A DNA stretch of 64,000 bases, from assembly GCA_002749535.1 (NCBI GenBank), contig MZZL01000408.1, positions 797,465 to 861,464 of the forward strand, in the 5' to 3' direction. The position numbers were made by a program, and so were the translations under genes. Positions 23,327 through 34,336 of the stretch are shown here, in pieces. Each line of letters starts with the position of its first letter. Positions within the stretch are counted from its first letter, which is position 1. Below the pieces are notes generated by a model. That model did no database searches. It saw only the letters and a list, made by a program, of their open reading frames with translations, and was not told the origin of the DNA. Origin of the DNA: Apophysomyces variabilis (taxonomy: Eukaryota > Mucoromycota > Mucoromycetes > Mucorales > Mucoraceae).

Positions 23327-26300
23327 TTACCTTTGAACGGTGGTATCGGCAATATTGGATATTCCAGCGTCAAAATGGCTGGGATCAAATGGTGGCAACG
23401 TTATCCTCTCTGCAGAAAAAAGGTTGCTGGTCGCCGCTAGTCCGATGGCCACGGCGGCTTGAACGTCGCGATTTTGAGTCGTACGCCCTGCTTTAAAAGT
23501 AACACACTTCGAGTTGACGCAGCGCGAGCTTCCATTCATAGTACGCCATTTAATTTCCTTGTAACGACGCCCTTTTGGGTGAATTATCTTCTGAAAACAG
23601 AATACGCATGTTTGCGAGCTACGATGCTCATCTGTCATTGCCACTGGGGTGTACCTACGGTGTCTCGCCCGTAACCATTTGCCTCCACGCTTAGGATGGC
23701 CTTTCAATCTGGACCCAACACACGTCCCTTGGGTGCCAATCGCCATAACTGGTATTACCCTCCTTCCGCTATCATGTGGCCCCGCTTCCATCGCGATCTT
23801 TCTTCTCTCGTTTGCAGCCACTCTATCGTATATTCTCTCCTTGTAGAGATCTTGTATCACCTTTTCTTTGTGCCACCTGTTTGAATGGTAAAAATCCCTG
23901 AGCGTCTTTCTACAGCTCCGACCAATCTATAAATGTGTATGTTATCGATAGTTGTCCAAAAAAGACTAACGATTACCTTTTGACAACGAATAATATCTTG
24001 GACTGACATAGCTTTCTCCATCGAGGCTTCTTTCAATTGCTCTTCGGCTGCAAGAACCTCTGTATTCGACTGTGGCAATTATCACATAAGCACAACATAT
24101 TGTAGCTGGCTTATTTACCTTCTTTCGTCGCTCCCGTTTCTTGCGGAATGTCCTTGCAAGTGTTTTTTCATCGAGCGATTTTGCCGTGATACGTATCGGC
24201 TTTGGTAGCTGGAGCATGTTAGTAGGAGAGACATCGATATCATCATCGTGATCATTGACGTTATTGACACCCAGCATCGAATATCGATTGTAAAGCTGTA
24301 AATGGAAATCTGCTCTTTGTCTCGTAATAGGCACTGTAGTCGACAGCACTTGCAAACCGTAATCAGTGCCACTGAACGTTAGTATATTGTTCTGATCTTC
24401 TAAAAGTGGCCCAAGATCTAATCGGCCTACGCTGTCTTCACAGCCGGGGCATCTCCCACTTTGGGGTCTGCACAGGCTATCCTCCTCCTCCTCCTCCTCC
24501 TCGTCGTCGTCGTCGTCGTCGTTATCGTCGTTGTGCTTGTCCTTCTTTTTCTCCTTTTCTTTTTTGTATTTGGTATCTTCTTCATCACCATCTGCTTCCT
24601 CCATTTTCTCGTCTTCTTCTTCTTTGCTTTTTCTCTCTTTTCTGCCAGCAGGACTTTTACCTTTTTTCTTTTGATGNACTTTTTTTTCTCTTTTCTGCCA
24701 GCAGGACTTTTACCTTTTTTCTTTTGATGCGCTTTCACCAACTGTACGATTCTGTATATTAATATACGCTTTTATGTTGATGCAGGTTTGTATTCAACGT
24801 TACCTGTTCCAACTTGTACTTCTTCCGTCTTGCATTTGCTAACCGATCGTGTACTAGATTCAAAGCCATTTGTTGGTTTGACCAGTTCAATTTTGCAGCT
24901 TTTAAAGCTTCATAGTTCAGTTTCTGCTGTTGATATGCTGCTTCCTTTTCAGTAACGTTTTCATGTTTGTCTGCCTTTCTTTTGTCCCTTATGCGCTTTT
25001 GACAAATAGCTTGATTTTCCTGATAGCTAGAGCGCAAACCTGCAACTAACTTCGTGGCTTCTTTCACAAGCTTGGTGTGTTGACATTTCAACGTTTCAAG
25101 AGTTTTTACATCCTTCTTTGTATCATCGAGAGTCTTTGCTAACTCAGGCGTGCTTTGTTGTTCGATGCTCGGCTCTTGGACGTAGGGTTCCTTTTTCCTA
25201 TAATACTTCTTTCGTCTCGCCTCGTACCGTGATTCTATGGGTCTTCTTTGTTCACAAACGTTACCATCAATAATTGCTGTTTTCTGCGGAGTTACTGTGA
25301 TGCGCCAGCGTGGTACCAACCCACGCTCCTTGCATGTTTTTTCAATAGCCTCTACGTTGAAAAACGATCCAATCACTGTTCGCTTTTCTGCTATTGCTTC
25401 GTCTCTGTTTGTGAACACTGAGCCGTCTGCCTTGTAAATATCAAGCTGGGCATAGCTTGACCCAAACATTTCATACATGGCTACTGCATCTAGTGGTAGT
25501 GCGTGAACAGAAGCAGGGCTGATTGTGGGACATATCGAAGCAGTGAACTCTTGATATCCAATCGAACAGAGCAAAGCGTTCGCCAATACTACGAAATTGA
25601 GACGCAGCGGTATACAAGGAGCAATTTGTCCCCTAATGACGTACAGCCTTAATGCGTTTGCGATATTCACCACGGTATCGATTTCTTGAGGAGAAAATGC
25701 ATCGTCCGCATGAGAGGTAGCTAGCACATCTTCCACTGTTACATGGCCGCTGATCTTATCTGACTGTAGGAGGGCTTTGGTAATAGCTTGCAGGATACCG
25801 AGCTTTCGCCTGCTTGGCTCACTTGTCTCCTCCTTCTCCTCCTCCTCCAGTTCTTCTTCTATTTGTTCGAACACACCGATGTGTGTTTCACCGAGGGATA
25901 TCAAAATCTTCGCTTGCTGCTCCTATTTTGCCACGTAAGCATATATCCTAATCAATAATGAAGTTTACCTCTTCTTTTGTAACCGACGCTCGGTTGTTCA
26001 TTTGCTCTACTTTTATTGATTTTGGGTTGGACCTGGACTCCGATCTCACCAGCAATTGGTTTTCGAGCCGTTCGATCGCCTCAGCACACGTCGCCGCACG
26101 TGTGGCTAGCCTTATCAAGATATCATCTTCTTCTTCCTGCTCGATCTGCTTCTTCAAGTTTCGCAATTGCTTTTTCTCGTTTTTTAATTTCCATTTGATA
26201 GCTTTTTTCCGATATTGGTACTTGATCACTTGTTGCTGCTCGATTTCTTTTTCTCTTGCTAGTTTTGCCTTCTCTCTAATTTCTCGTACCTTTTCTTCAC

Positions 26301-27327
26301 GCCTTGGTGCAAGATTAACACGGAGTAGGACACGCAATAAGTGATTCATGCTTCTGTTGTAAAGAGATCCTGCCCACATATTCTTTAAATTCGTCGAAAA
26401 TTGCTTCATGTAAAAATGCGACGTCCTGCAAGGACCATCGGGAATTGCAGGCTGATTGTCAAGAGTTTGATCATGGAACTGCATCCATAAGTAGTGTTTT
26501 TCTTTGCTCACGTTTCCTTTTGTGCCAAAATATAACCCGTGCAGAAATTGGATATGGTTCTCATTGAACATAGAAAGTAGATCGTTGTTTCGCCTGCCTG
26601 GCATCTCGTCAAGAAACTGCGAAAGATTATCTAGCATTGGGGCTACAGGTACAAAATAGTCATCTACCAGCATACTTTCGTCACGTAATTTTTCTTTGGG
26701 TACAACTGTACGGATATCGAAGCCAGTTGATGTTTGGTCCAATTCAGCTTTCACTGAACCTGATGCTGGGTCTAGAGACAAGGAAACTGACACGTATTTC
26801 AACATGGTAGCACGTACAACAGTTGCCAAGTCGGACACATAATCCGTCATTTGCACGGACGTCGACTCTACCGTGTGCATAAAAATCCTTTTCAGATTTT
26901 CGTCAAGATCCGGCCGCAGTACGGATTTCAAAGGAACTGTACATGTCCTGAAAAGGTTATCCGAGTCTTCATCTTTCTTTTTGGGTCTGTTCTGCTTTCC
27001 TTCAGCTTTGACCACAGCCAAGACATCATCGAAGTTATCGACCGCGCATTGTCTCCAAAATTCGCCTGTTTTATGGGACGACGAGAGTCTAGAACGTATC
27101 TGTTTCTCTATTGCCCCTTTAGGGACGCCCGCTTTTTTGTGTGCTTCCTCAAAACTTCCTCGAGGGATTCTGTCTGCTTTTTCAAGAGCTTGTCGCAAAC
27201 GATCCATCCTTTTTTCTTGAGCCTTCAGTCTCTTTTCTTTTGTTTTGGCAGACTGTTTTCCTTTCTTTGTTTTTCTAGAATTTTTTATCTCATTTTTCCA
27301 CAGTTCGTTTGCTATAGTACTCTTCAT
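23327..27327 (-). CDS. very large TnpB/Fanzor-like RuvC nuclease
   Basis: Five exons: 27327-25969, 25922-24804, 24741-24119, 24069-23977, 23926-23327. About 1,246 aa once a 53-bp duplication with an N at 24677 is discounted. The frame is open further upstream to 27447 (passing a basic RRKRKR stretch), so a further 5' exon may exist. The N-terminal 450 residues are Lys-rich with long coiled coils; the second exon starts with an acidic run and holds an unrecognised globular part plus more coiled coil. RuvC-I is ILTFSGTDYGL (Asp about 935). RuvC-II is AMTDEHRSSQTCVFC (Glu about 1147), overlapping a zinc finger closed by CVNSKC (about 1183-1188). RuvC-III is TTQNRDVQAAVAIGLA (Asp about 1201). All three acidic positions are present. 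An acidic Glu/Asp tract (trinucleotide repeat 24478-24535) precedes RuvC-I. I associate this architecture with a Mucoromycota multicopy family; function as an RNA-guided nuclease is inference from the TnpB-like C-terminus. Confidence 0.75.
24478..24535. repeat. trinucleotide microsatellite inside coding sequence
   Basis: Consecutive (TCC)n and (TCG)n runs on the plus strand, read on the minus strand as a run of Asp followed by Glu codons within the large RuvC nuclease gene. Such runs are length-unstable by replication slippage. Confidence 0.9.
24635..24729. repeat. 53-bp tandem duplication with an ambiguous base at its junction
   Basis: Copies start at 24635 and 24688 and share at least 42 bp; an N sits at 24677. 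The 53-bp offset is not a multiple of three. With one copy removed, the exon reads through in a single frame into the acidic tract, which suggests an assembly join error rather than a real frameshift. Confidence 0.8.
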
Positions 27328-27447
27328 CTTCTGTAAAAGTACTTCAAGCAAGGTATTTTTGGCTTGATCGTAGGATATCTGAGGCTCTGTTTGCCTTTTC
27401 CTTTTTCTTCTGGCGCTACCGCGTGGTGTAGGTAATTGTATTTCGTT

Positions 27448-30400
27448 CTTAAAAAATACAAGAAATGTTGGATCTAGTTCTCAAAAGTAGAACGGAAAGG
27501 TGAGATGCGAATTGTTCTCTGAACTGTTGTCCAATTTTCACTTGACAGATTGGACTGCGAACTTTTCTGATAAAAAAAAAACTGAAACTTTATCACTTTA
27601 TTTATCGTGGCTAGCTCTCATGTAGTTGAAAAGGAGAAAGAAGATAACGAGAAAAATTCGATTCGGACAACAGAGAAAAAATGGACAAGTCTTTATAACG
27701 GTTGGCAAAGAAGGGAAAGACCAAGGATACAAAGTATAAAGAACCTAGGTTATAGTGATTGCTATTGAGAAAGAAGCGGCAATACGAATAAAGAAAATCA
27801 CAGGGAAGCAAGGGATAAAGGTTAAGCTGACTTGAATATTCATGATCGCACTCCCACTTTTATTCCTTACCTTTTACTACCTTTATATCCAACCAATCTT
27901 GGTTCATGGAAAAAGACGGAAAAGATTCGCTTGCAATTATCAGCGAAAGAAGAAAACAAAGTATGAGAGCAGAAAAGGCACACAAGTAAATGTCTTTGTG
28001 TCGGATACAGGCCGCATAATTGCTCCGGTTGGTTGGGTTGATTTAGCCTTACATCAAAAGATCGATAAAAGCCGGGCACTTGCTGTACCCTTCCATCTCA
28101 AAATCAAAGACCTGCATGCTCCAGAAATTGCTTGGCCTCTCTTCGCAGTAACATCGTACATTGCAACAGAAATCTCATACAGTTGCGTAAACGCGCCTCC
28201 GTGTTTACATAAAGGTAATACATGGACAAATTGAGCGGTACTTCACATGTATAATCTTTTTGGATTGCCCCCATCAACGGTCGATGTAATTGTATTTTTT
28301 CTCATAGACTTGTGGGTGATTTTTACTCTGCTGCCACATCTTCAAGTCCTTCCCATAAGAATGTCGATGTTAGTGTAATCTCAACGCTGTTTGAGTAAAG
28401 TAAAGACGGCAATCAACTTTTACGTACGAATCCCCCGTAAAACGTCCAAATTGCTAAGGTGTACCGTCGTTTTCTTTGGGATATCCTTGTATGGAAACCA
28501 CTTCTTCAAGACTAAGTTTTGCCTTGATTACGATGTGACCATCTGCGTACTGCTGACCGCTACGATAGACCTACAGAAAATTCAGCAAGAAAATGCGTCC
28601 TACGGTTTAAATAAAGAATGAAATAGTAAGCACGTTATCATGAATTGCTTTCTGTTTCGATTTATATTGCGCTTTTGTGTTAGAGCTCTGCATCTCCGTT
28701 TTCAAACTCAATGCATGCACCACAACTTCATGGTCCCGCATACAGTTTTGAATCGACTCCTATAATGCAGGCTCAATAGCATCAGCACTACTGCTTGCAA
28801 CCGTTAGAGGGATATCTTCCTGCTGTTAGTCTGGGGTACATGCTTCGGAGGCACTGCTGTTGAACGATAATATTTGGAACGTTCGATGTAGTGCTTCACT
28901 AGCCTTTTAAAGATCTAGTTATCAAAAACTTTTAAGGAAAAAGGAAAGGAAAAGAAGTACATTTACAATCTTTATATAAAGAACAGCTATTTTTGGGAAA
29001 ACGTACCCGGTTCGTTGATATATCCCCGCCATTGCTACACTGTCTTATCCGAGTCAATAAAAACTTAACTATAACTAGGAGATTTTCTCCAAGTTCAAAG
29101 AACCAAATAGGGCCAGCTTCCAGATTTCTGATTATGTGAAGCTATGGTACTTTGTAAAAGGTATTTAAAAAGCTTAACACCTCGCTTATCAGTGTCAATG
29201 TATATGACTGAAAGCCCGAACTACTGATGATATGATTCCATTTTGCGTTTAATAAGGGTAGCGATGTGTTGCAAATTCTTGCTGGCACACGACAATAGGC
29301 ATGTGTGTGGAATAAACGCTATACTACAGATTAATCGAACGCTAAATAGATAACCCATTCAAACAGAATCTTACTATAGTTTGAATTCGATCTGTTCTTT
29401 CTCTTTGTTTTTTAGCTTCCATTTCTTTTTTTCTCCAAGAAGATTAAGAAGACAATGGTGAATGAAGCTCACATTATCATTAGTTTATCCACAGTTGTCT
29501 GCTTTGGATTCCTGTTGTTATGTTCCCTTTTCTTTATATATTTTTTTAACCTTATACACCTAACCTTATCTGAATTTAGATTTAGGTGGAAGTGACACAC
29601 ACAGAGATACTGTGAAGAGAGAGTTTTTGAAAATGTACGATCCCTGGATCATGGCCGGTCTTGTTGAGTATTTCAGTCTGGTCACAATTTGACTGGTGAC
29701 CTAAGTCATGACCCACTCCTGTTATACCCTAATAGTACATCAGAAACCGTCAATAGCTCAATAGGTACTAACGGAAACTAGGCTGAACCCGTATTTCTCA
29801 TAATGTATTATGTCTCGTTTTATTACTCGAAGTCGATCGAACAAAGAAAGTCGCACGCAGCGCCAGATACCAACATTTTCTACGACGTAATTGCGAGTGA
29901 AGAACGGAAATTCATAACAGTTGACTCCTTGGAAGAAGAGAAGTCCATTACTTTTATCGATTAAGTTCCGTGGGACCGACATTCGTTCTAAACTAGGAGG
30001 GGGAAAGTTAGGAAGAAGACAATCGAAGGTATCCCAGCGTCGCAATGACGAATAAATAGCTGACGTTATGGAACAATGCTCTCTGTCTGTTTTTCTCTGT
30101 TAATACGGCCAAAGGGTCCAAGAATCTGTAGCCGAAAGGCAAAGAGCGGTTTCGATCAATGACAGCTTTTTGTGCATTAACGGGGAGCGGTCCCGGTATC
30201 AGCCTGGCCCGAATACGGTCCATAGCGATGCGGAAGCCGTGCTTTGCATCTGTTTGGTTGGCACGACTAAAATGCTCGTTGGAAGAAGCCTTTCTCCCTT
30301 TTGACGCCAAAGTCCGATCCATCGCTGTTTAGTTTCTCTACATACCAACCCACCAGTATCTGGTGCGATAGCGCTGTCCGCAACATAGCGGGAACATCTA

Positions 30401-31168
30401 CGAGGTAAGTAGGCAGAAGTCGCAAGTTCGCTCATACATGATAATCGATTATGGATGTTTTATCTATGCTGCTCCAAACGAACGTTTGCTTGATTACAGC
30501 AGCAAGTGGAAGTAAGTATAATAAGGACTTTCAGCATAATTTACTTGCTAAGGACACATATCTGATCAACCGTTAGCGCCAATTATAAATCCTACATGGC
30601 GCAGGTTTCATTCAAGAGCAGCGTAAATCCTCTTTCAAACAACATTATATTCCGTTCTTGCTATATTGGGTAAAAGAACATCGAGTTCCTTTTTGTGTAT
30701 CAACCGACGTCGTGTAACCATGGGTGCTTGGGAAACGTACTAGCAGTTCCCAACCTTGTGTTTTCCTACTTCGATGGGTGAGCATTTCTGTTGGGCTAGT
30801 CATACATAAGCGTCGATTATCTTAGGATCTATTAAGCATAAACCCGTAAACAGTGGCCAACGACGAAGTAGTGGATCTCTTAGATTGTCATGGTAAAATC
30901 CAACTGCGGATGGTCAGTTTTTCAATAGTGCTTTCGGCACGAATTCTTTTTTTTCTTGCTTTCCTTTAGATAATAGTGGGTTGTCTGTAATACCTGGATG
31001 CTAAACTAAAAAAAAAAGAAAAGGAGATATAAAGTAGAATAATATTTACACAGGGTTTGTTTCAATGTGTTAGGCTGACTGCATACGAGAAAAACTAAAG
31101 ACACAAAGATAGGTAGAGATATAGAGAGAAAGAGAAGAAGAAAAGGAAGAAACAAACAAAGAAATTTA
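27448..31168. other. gene-poor stretch with unrecognised ORFs
   Basis: Two frames deserve mention. Plus strand 27906-28234 is an open basic-to-neutral stretch (VSDTGRIIAPVGWVDLALHQ) with no family I recognise. Minus strand 29758-30435 holds three overlapping frames (SLPFGYRFLDPLAVLTEKN, FQGVNCYEFPFFTRNYVVEN) that could be a decayed or intron-split gene of unknown type. The rest is A/T-rich without evident coding; 28640-29750 shows nothing. Confidence 0.4.
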
Positions 31169-31475
31169 TCACATCACGACACAGCAACCGCCACCGCCAT
31201 TCGCTGGGGCAAATGGATCATCTTTTTTGTCGATAGGTCCCCAGACAGAAGGCACCATTGGATCCCTTGTGGATTTGCAATAGTCAATTAAACTAAAATT
31301 CAATCCAGTGAGTATATTCAACGTCTGTCGTTATAGGTAAGCATTACCTATTGGAAGCTGATGACACGGTGATTCTCGGTACATCTAGCTGTTCCTTGAG
31401 CCGTTGATTGAACTCGAGCAATCTGTTTAGTTTCGTTTCGGAGATGTTTTGCGTTCTTCGGGCGGCCATGGGCAT
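31169..31475 (-). CDS. heterotrimeric G protein gamma subunit
   Basis: Two exons, 31475-31348 and 31292-31169, give 83 aa. G-gamma pairs with G-beta and anchors it to the membrane in pheromone/nutrient signalling. The helix LNRLLEFNQRLKEQLDVPRI is the coiled-coil segment that packs on G-beta; it is followed by LIDYCKSTRDPMVPSVWGP, the loop typical of fungal G-gamma. The end is GGGGCCVVM: a CaaX box (CVVM) for prenylation, with an adjacent cysteine for palmitoylation. A second in-frame ATG lies two codons downstream, so the start could be either. A (TC)n run (about 31564-31580) lies in the 5' flank. Confidence 0.93.
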
Positions 31476-32609
31476 TGTGGTTGAATGGTTGTAGGGCTGT
31501 GAAGGAATGAAGGAAAGGAAAGAGAGAAAAAAAAGGTTGGCTTTCCATTCCGTCCATTGCGCATCTCTCTCTCTCTCTGTGGCTCACCCGCTCGCTCTGT
31601 GTACTCCGCAGGCAGGTCAGTGACACTGTGACAGCGGAAAAAATATTTTCTCCAGCACTTCTCGCCACTAGCTTCACACTTTGGAAGCATAGTTCGCTAG
31701 CTATTGGGTCTATAGAACGTAACATGTTTTCCTCCGAAAAACATAGAAAGTTTCCGTTGTAGATGCATGGCTTTATTCTCTGTTATTTTACATCCAAAAA
31801 AGGGAGGCGTTTAACGTTCAGGCGGGACATGCTGATAATTATCGGATCCCGAAAAAATAATTGCCAACGCGCCTTGGGCACCCTTCTACCCCCGGGCTCT
31901 GGCAGAACAAGGTCTGTGCTAAGCAAATCCGTAGGACTATGCAGGTACACCATTTACTGCAGTTATATACATCTCAACCTTAACTGCATAAGCAATAAAA
32001 AGCATTTATTCATAATTGTGCGTTATAAAAGCGACATGGAACAAGATAGTTGACTTCCGAAAAAATCGTCCTTTTAGGATGTAATTGATCTCTATTTAGT
32101 ATCAGATTCTGATATCTCGATAGAAGAACAGGACGCAATGGTCTCTTTTGTACACGAATGTGTACAGTGGCACTCCCCATTACAACACCCACGTTTCGTA
32201 AGACTTTCCCACCATTATCGTCGAAAAAGGAATGGGAAACTCATGGATCTACAAACCCAAATAGCGGAGTACTGTATAGAAAGGGGAAAACATGCTGAAG
32301 TAAGCGAAGGATGCTTACCCTTTCCCTCAATGTAGAAGTAATACCATGACGAAACCGACCTCGATCAATAATTCCACCGTAAAACCCCTTATAGATGAGT
32401 AAGCACTTTATTGCTTTCAGAATAATGTGGACTCCAAAATAGGTCATACACATGGTAAACCTTCTTTCTCTCACTTTTGTACACATGGTTTGTTGTACGA
32501 TTCTATAAGTATTTGTTGAGAAGCGCTATCAGTGGGCTGTAGCAATGACGACAAAGGAACCCATCTCGTACAACCCAGTCAAGCGGAAACTTTGTTTTCT
32601 CCAGTCTTT
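31476..32609. other. intergenic with a possible small spliced ORF
   Basis: On the plus strand an open frame from about 32080 (after an AG acceptor at 32078-32079) reads EEQDAMVSFVHECVQWHS and HHYRRKRNGKLMDLQTQIAE. It could splice in phase from 32300 to an exon at about 32422-32520 that ends in a stop. No start codon or family is recognised, so I do not call it as a gene. Confidence 0.3.
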
Positions 32610-32947
32610 TCAGGGCACGACCTTTCCCGTTTTTTCGTACGTCTTGATCGCCTCGAGCAGCTTGTCTTCAGGAACACGATGCTGCATTAGAAATTGATCA
32701 TTCAAGTGGACAACTGGAATGTCGAATATGTATTTGTCTGCAAATTCTTTTGGACATCCTTCCTTGTGAATGTCTAACACAGACAGAGTGAATGGAGTCT
32801 GCAGCCATCGTTGAGCTGTTACAGATTCAAAGGAACCTTTTCGCTGGTTACCTGCTTCTGGACTCTAAGAATAGCCTCCTTAGCAGTGGTACATAGAGAG
32901 CATGTACTTGAAGAGAATAAGGTTAACTTTATTGCGCGGGCAGCCAT
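32610..32947 (-). CDS. glutaredoxin-like (DUF836) thioredoxin-fold protein
   Basis: Two exons, 32947-32852 and 32798-32610; 94 aa. The start MAARAIKLTLFSSSTCSLC leads into the CxxC site (CSLC), and the second exon continues the thioredoxin-like fold (TPFTLSVLDIHKEG, YIFDIPVVHLN with the cis-Pro in IPVVHL, QHRVPEDKLLEAI). This matches the small glutaredoxin-like family of yeast YDR286C and animal C5orf63, whose exact redox substrate is unknown. No N-terminal signal is obvious. Confidence 0.9.
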
Positions 32948-33620
32948 TCAGGTAAAGGTCAAGATAAAGTGGAAAGGGGGCGTGGTGAAAGCAGCAGAGT
33001 GAATCAATCTAGAATCGGGATTGGAAATGAAATGCTCAGTGACATACCAACAGCAGGGTTTTTTGAACGGCTATTGTCGCTTGTTCGATAACATACTAAC
33101 ATCATACCTGAGTTTTGTCAGCCTTCACAGTGGTGACAGTCAGCAATTGATTTGATCTTTCGGGAATGCTGTGTCAAAACCCAATAGCTTTTCAATAACC
33201 TGTCAATACATTTAGAATAGTGGACTATTTCAGATGTTTCAACTTTTCAAGAGAGGTATTTTTTTTCTCTAGTTAATACCCCACAGTGGTGCTAAACGCA
33301 AGGAACTTCTGAATGAAAGGACTAAGAGCCTTTCTACTACGTATCCATGATTCAGAACTTTCAAGTCTTCGAGCTTTCTTGTACAGCTTATTGAAAGAGA
33401 GTCATCAGACGGGGTAGATCCGTAGGTGAGACTCTCGTAACATGACTGTACTCAGCGCAGCAATGTCTTTATTGGTAACAGACATAAAACTGGAGGCAAG
33501 GCGAGCTTTCGATGACCGCAACAAGATATGGCGTCTGGCCAATCATTTCTTCGGTGAAGTGACTTTAGTACGCAGGGCTCAAATTCCGCTTGGCAGGAAA
33601 GGGAGCCTGCCTGCTGTGTA
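32948..33620. other. divergent intergenic between glutaredoxin-like gene and TRAPPC2
   Basis: Shared promoter region of two divergent genes. It contains a 59-codon ORF on the plus strand (33442-33621) that ends in TAA overlapping the TRAPPC2 start codon as TAATG; see findings. Confidence 0.5.
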
Positions 33621-34336
33621 ATGTCTGGTCAGTACTATTTCGCCATTATTGGCGCGACCGACAATCCCATATATGAAACAGAAATTGTGCCTTCTTCAAG
33701 ATCGTCCGCCTTTTCAGAGGCAAGTCGGGTACAACGTCGAATTCTGCCGTCTGTTAATGCAGTCCATTAATTTACGATTGATTCACACAGAAAGATGAGC
33801 ACAAACACCTTAGCCAGTTTATCATTCACGCGGCTTTGGATGTGGTAGAAGAAGTGCAGTGGAATACTCAGGCAATGTAGGCTACTAAGTTAATTTTGCT
33901 TATGTGTCCCTAAAGAAAAAGGTTGGTAATTCCAGGTTCCTTAAATCAATTGATCGATTCAACGAATACTACGTCTCGGCTTTTGTCACCGCGGGCAGTA
34001 TCCTTTTTATTGTATAAATTAGATACCCAAAAACTGATTATGGGAAACGATTATCTTGTCCTTGACTTTTGACTGGCTTGATTGTTTCTTCATTGCAGAC
34101 GTGAAATTCATGCTGTTACATGACCAAAAGTCAGAAGATAGTATTAAAAACTTCTTTAACGAAGTTTACGAAACATATATCAAGGCAAGTGGTTCCGTGC
34201 GTTTTATATGATTATAACCATCTATGTGCTTTTTTGCCTATAGATATTGATGAATCCGTTTTATGAACAGAATTCGACCATCCTGAACCCTCAATTTGAT
34301 AACCGAGTCAAATTAGTCGCCCGAAGATTCCTCTAA
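33621..34336 (+). CDS. TRAPPC2: TRAPP complex subunit 2 (sedlin/Trs20)
   Basis: Five exons: 33621-33719, 33791-33876, 33936-33997, 34099-34184, 34244-34336; 141 aa against 140 in human. TRAPPC2 is a longin-fold adaptor subunit of the TRAPP tethering complexes, which activate Rab GTPases at the Golgi. Family residues run through the whole protein: MSGQYYFAIIGATDNPIYE, DEHKHLSQFIIHAALDVVEE, FLKSIDRFNEYYVSAFVTAG, VKFMLLHDQKSEDSIKNFF and NPFYEQNS. Introns 1 and 4 use GC donors (GCAAGT); no GT alternative keeps the frame. Confidence 0.96.

Noticed and set aside
25948..27336. Plus-strand ORFs opposite the large nuclease gene
   Set aside because: Phe/Ser-rich shadows of Lys/Glu coiled-coil codons.
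29758..30435. A conserved gene on the minus strand
   Set aside because: Three overlapping frames look partly protein-like, but no splice model, start or family could be supported; kept only as a note on the region.
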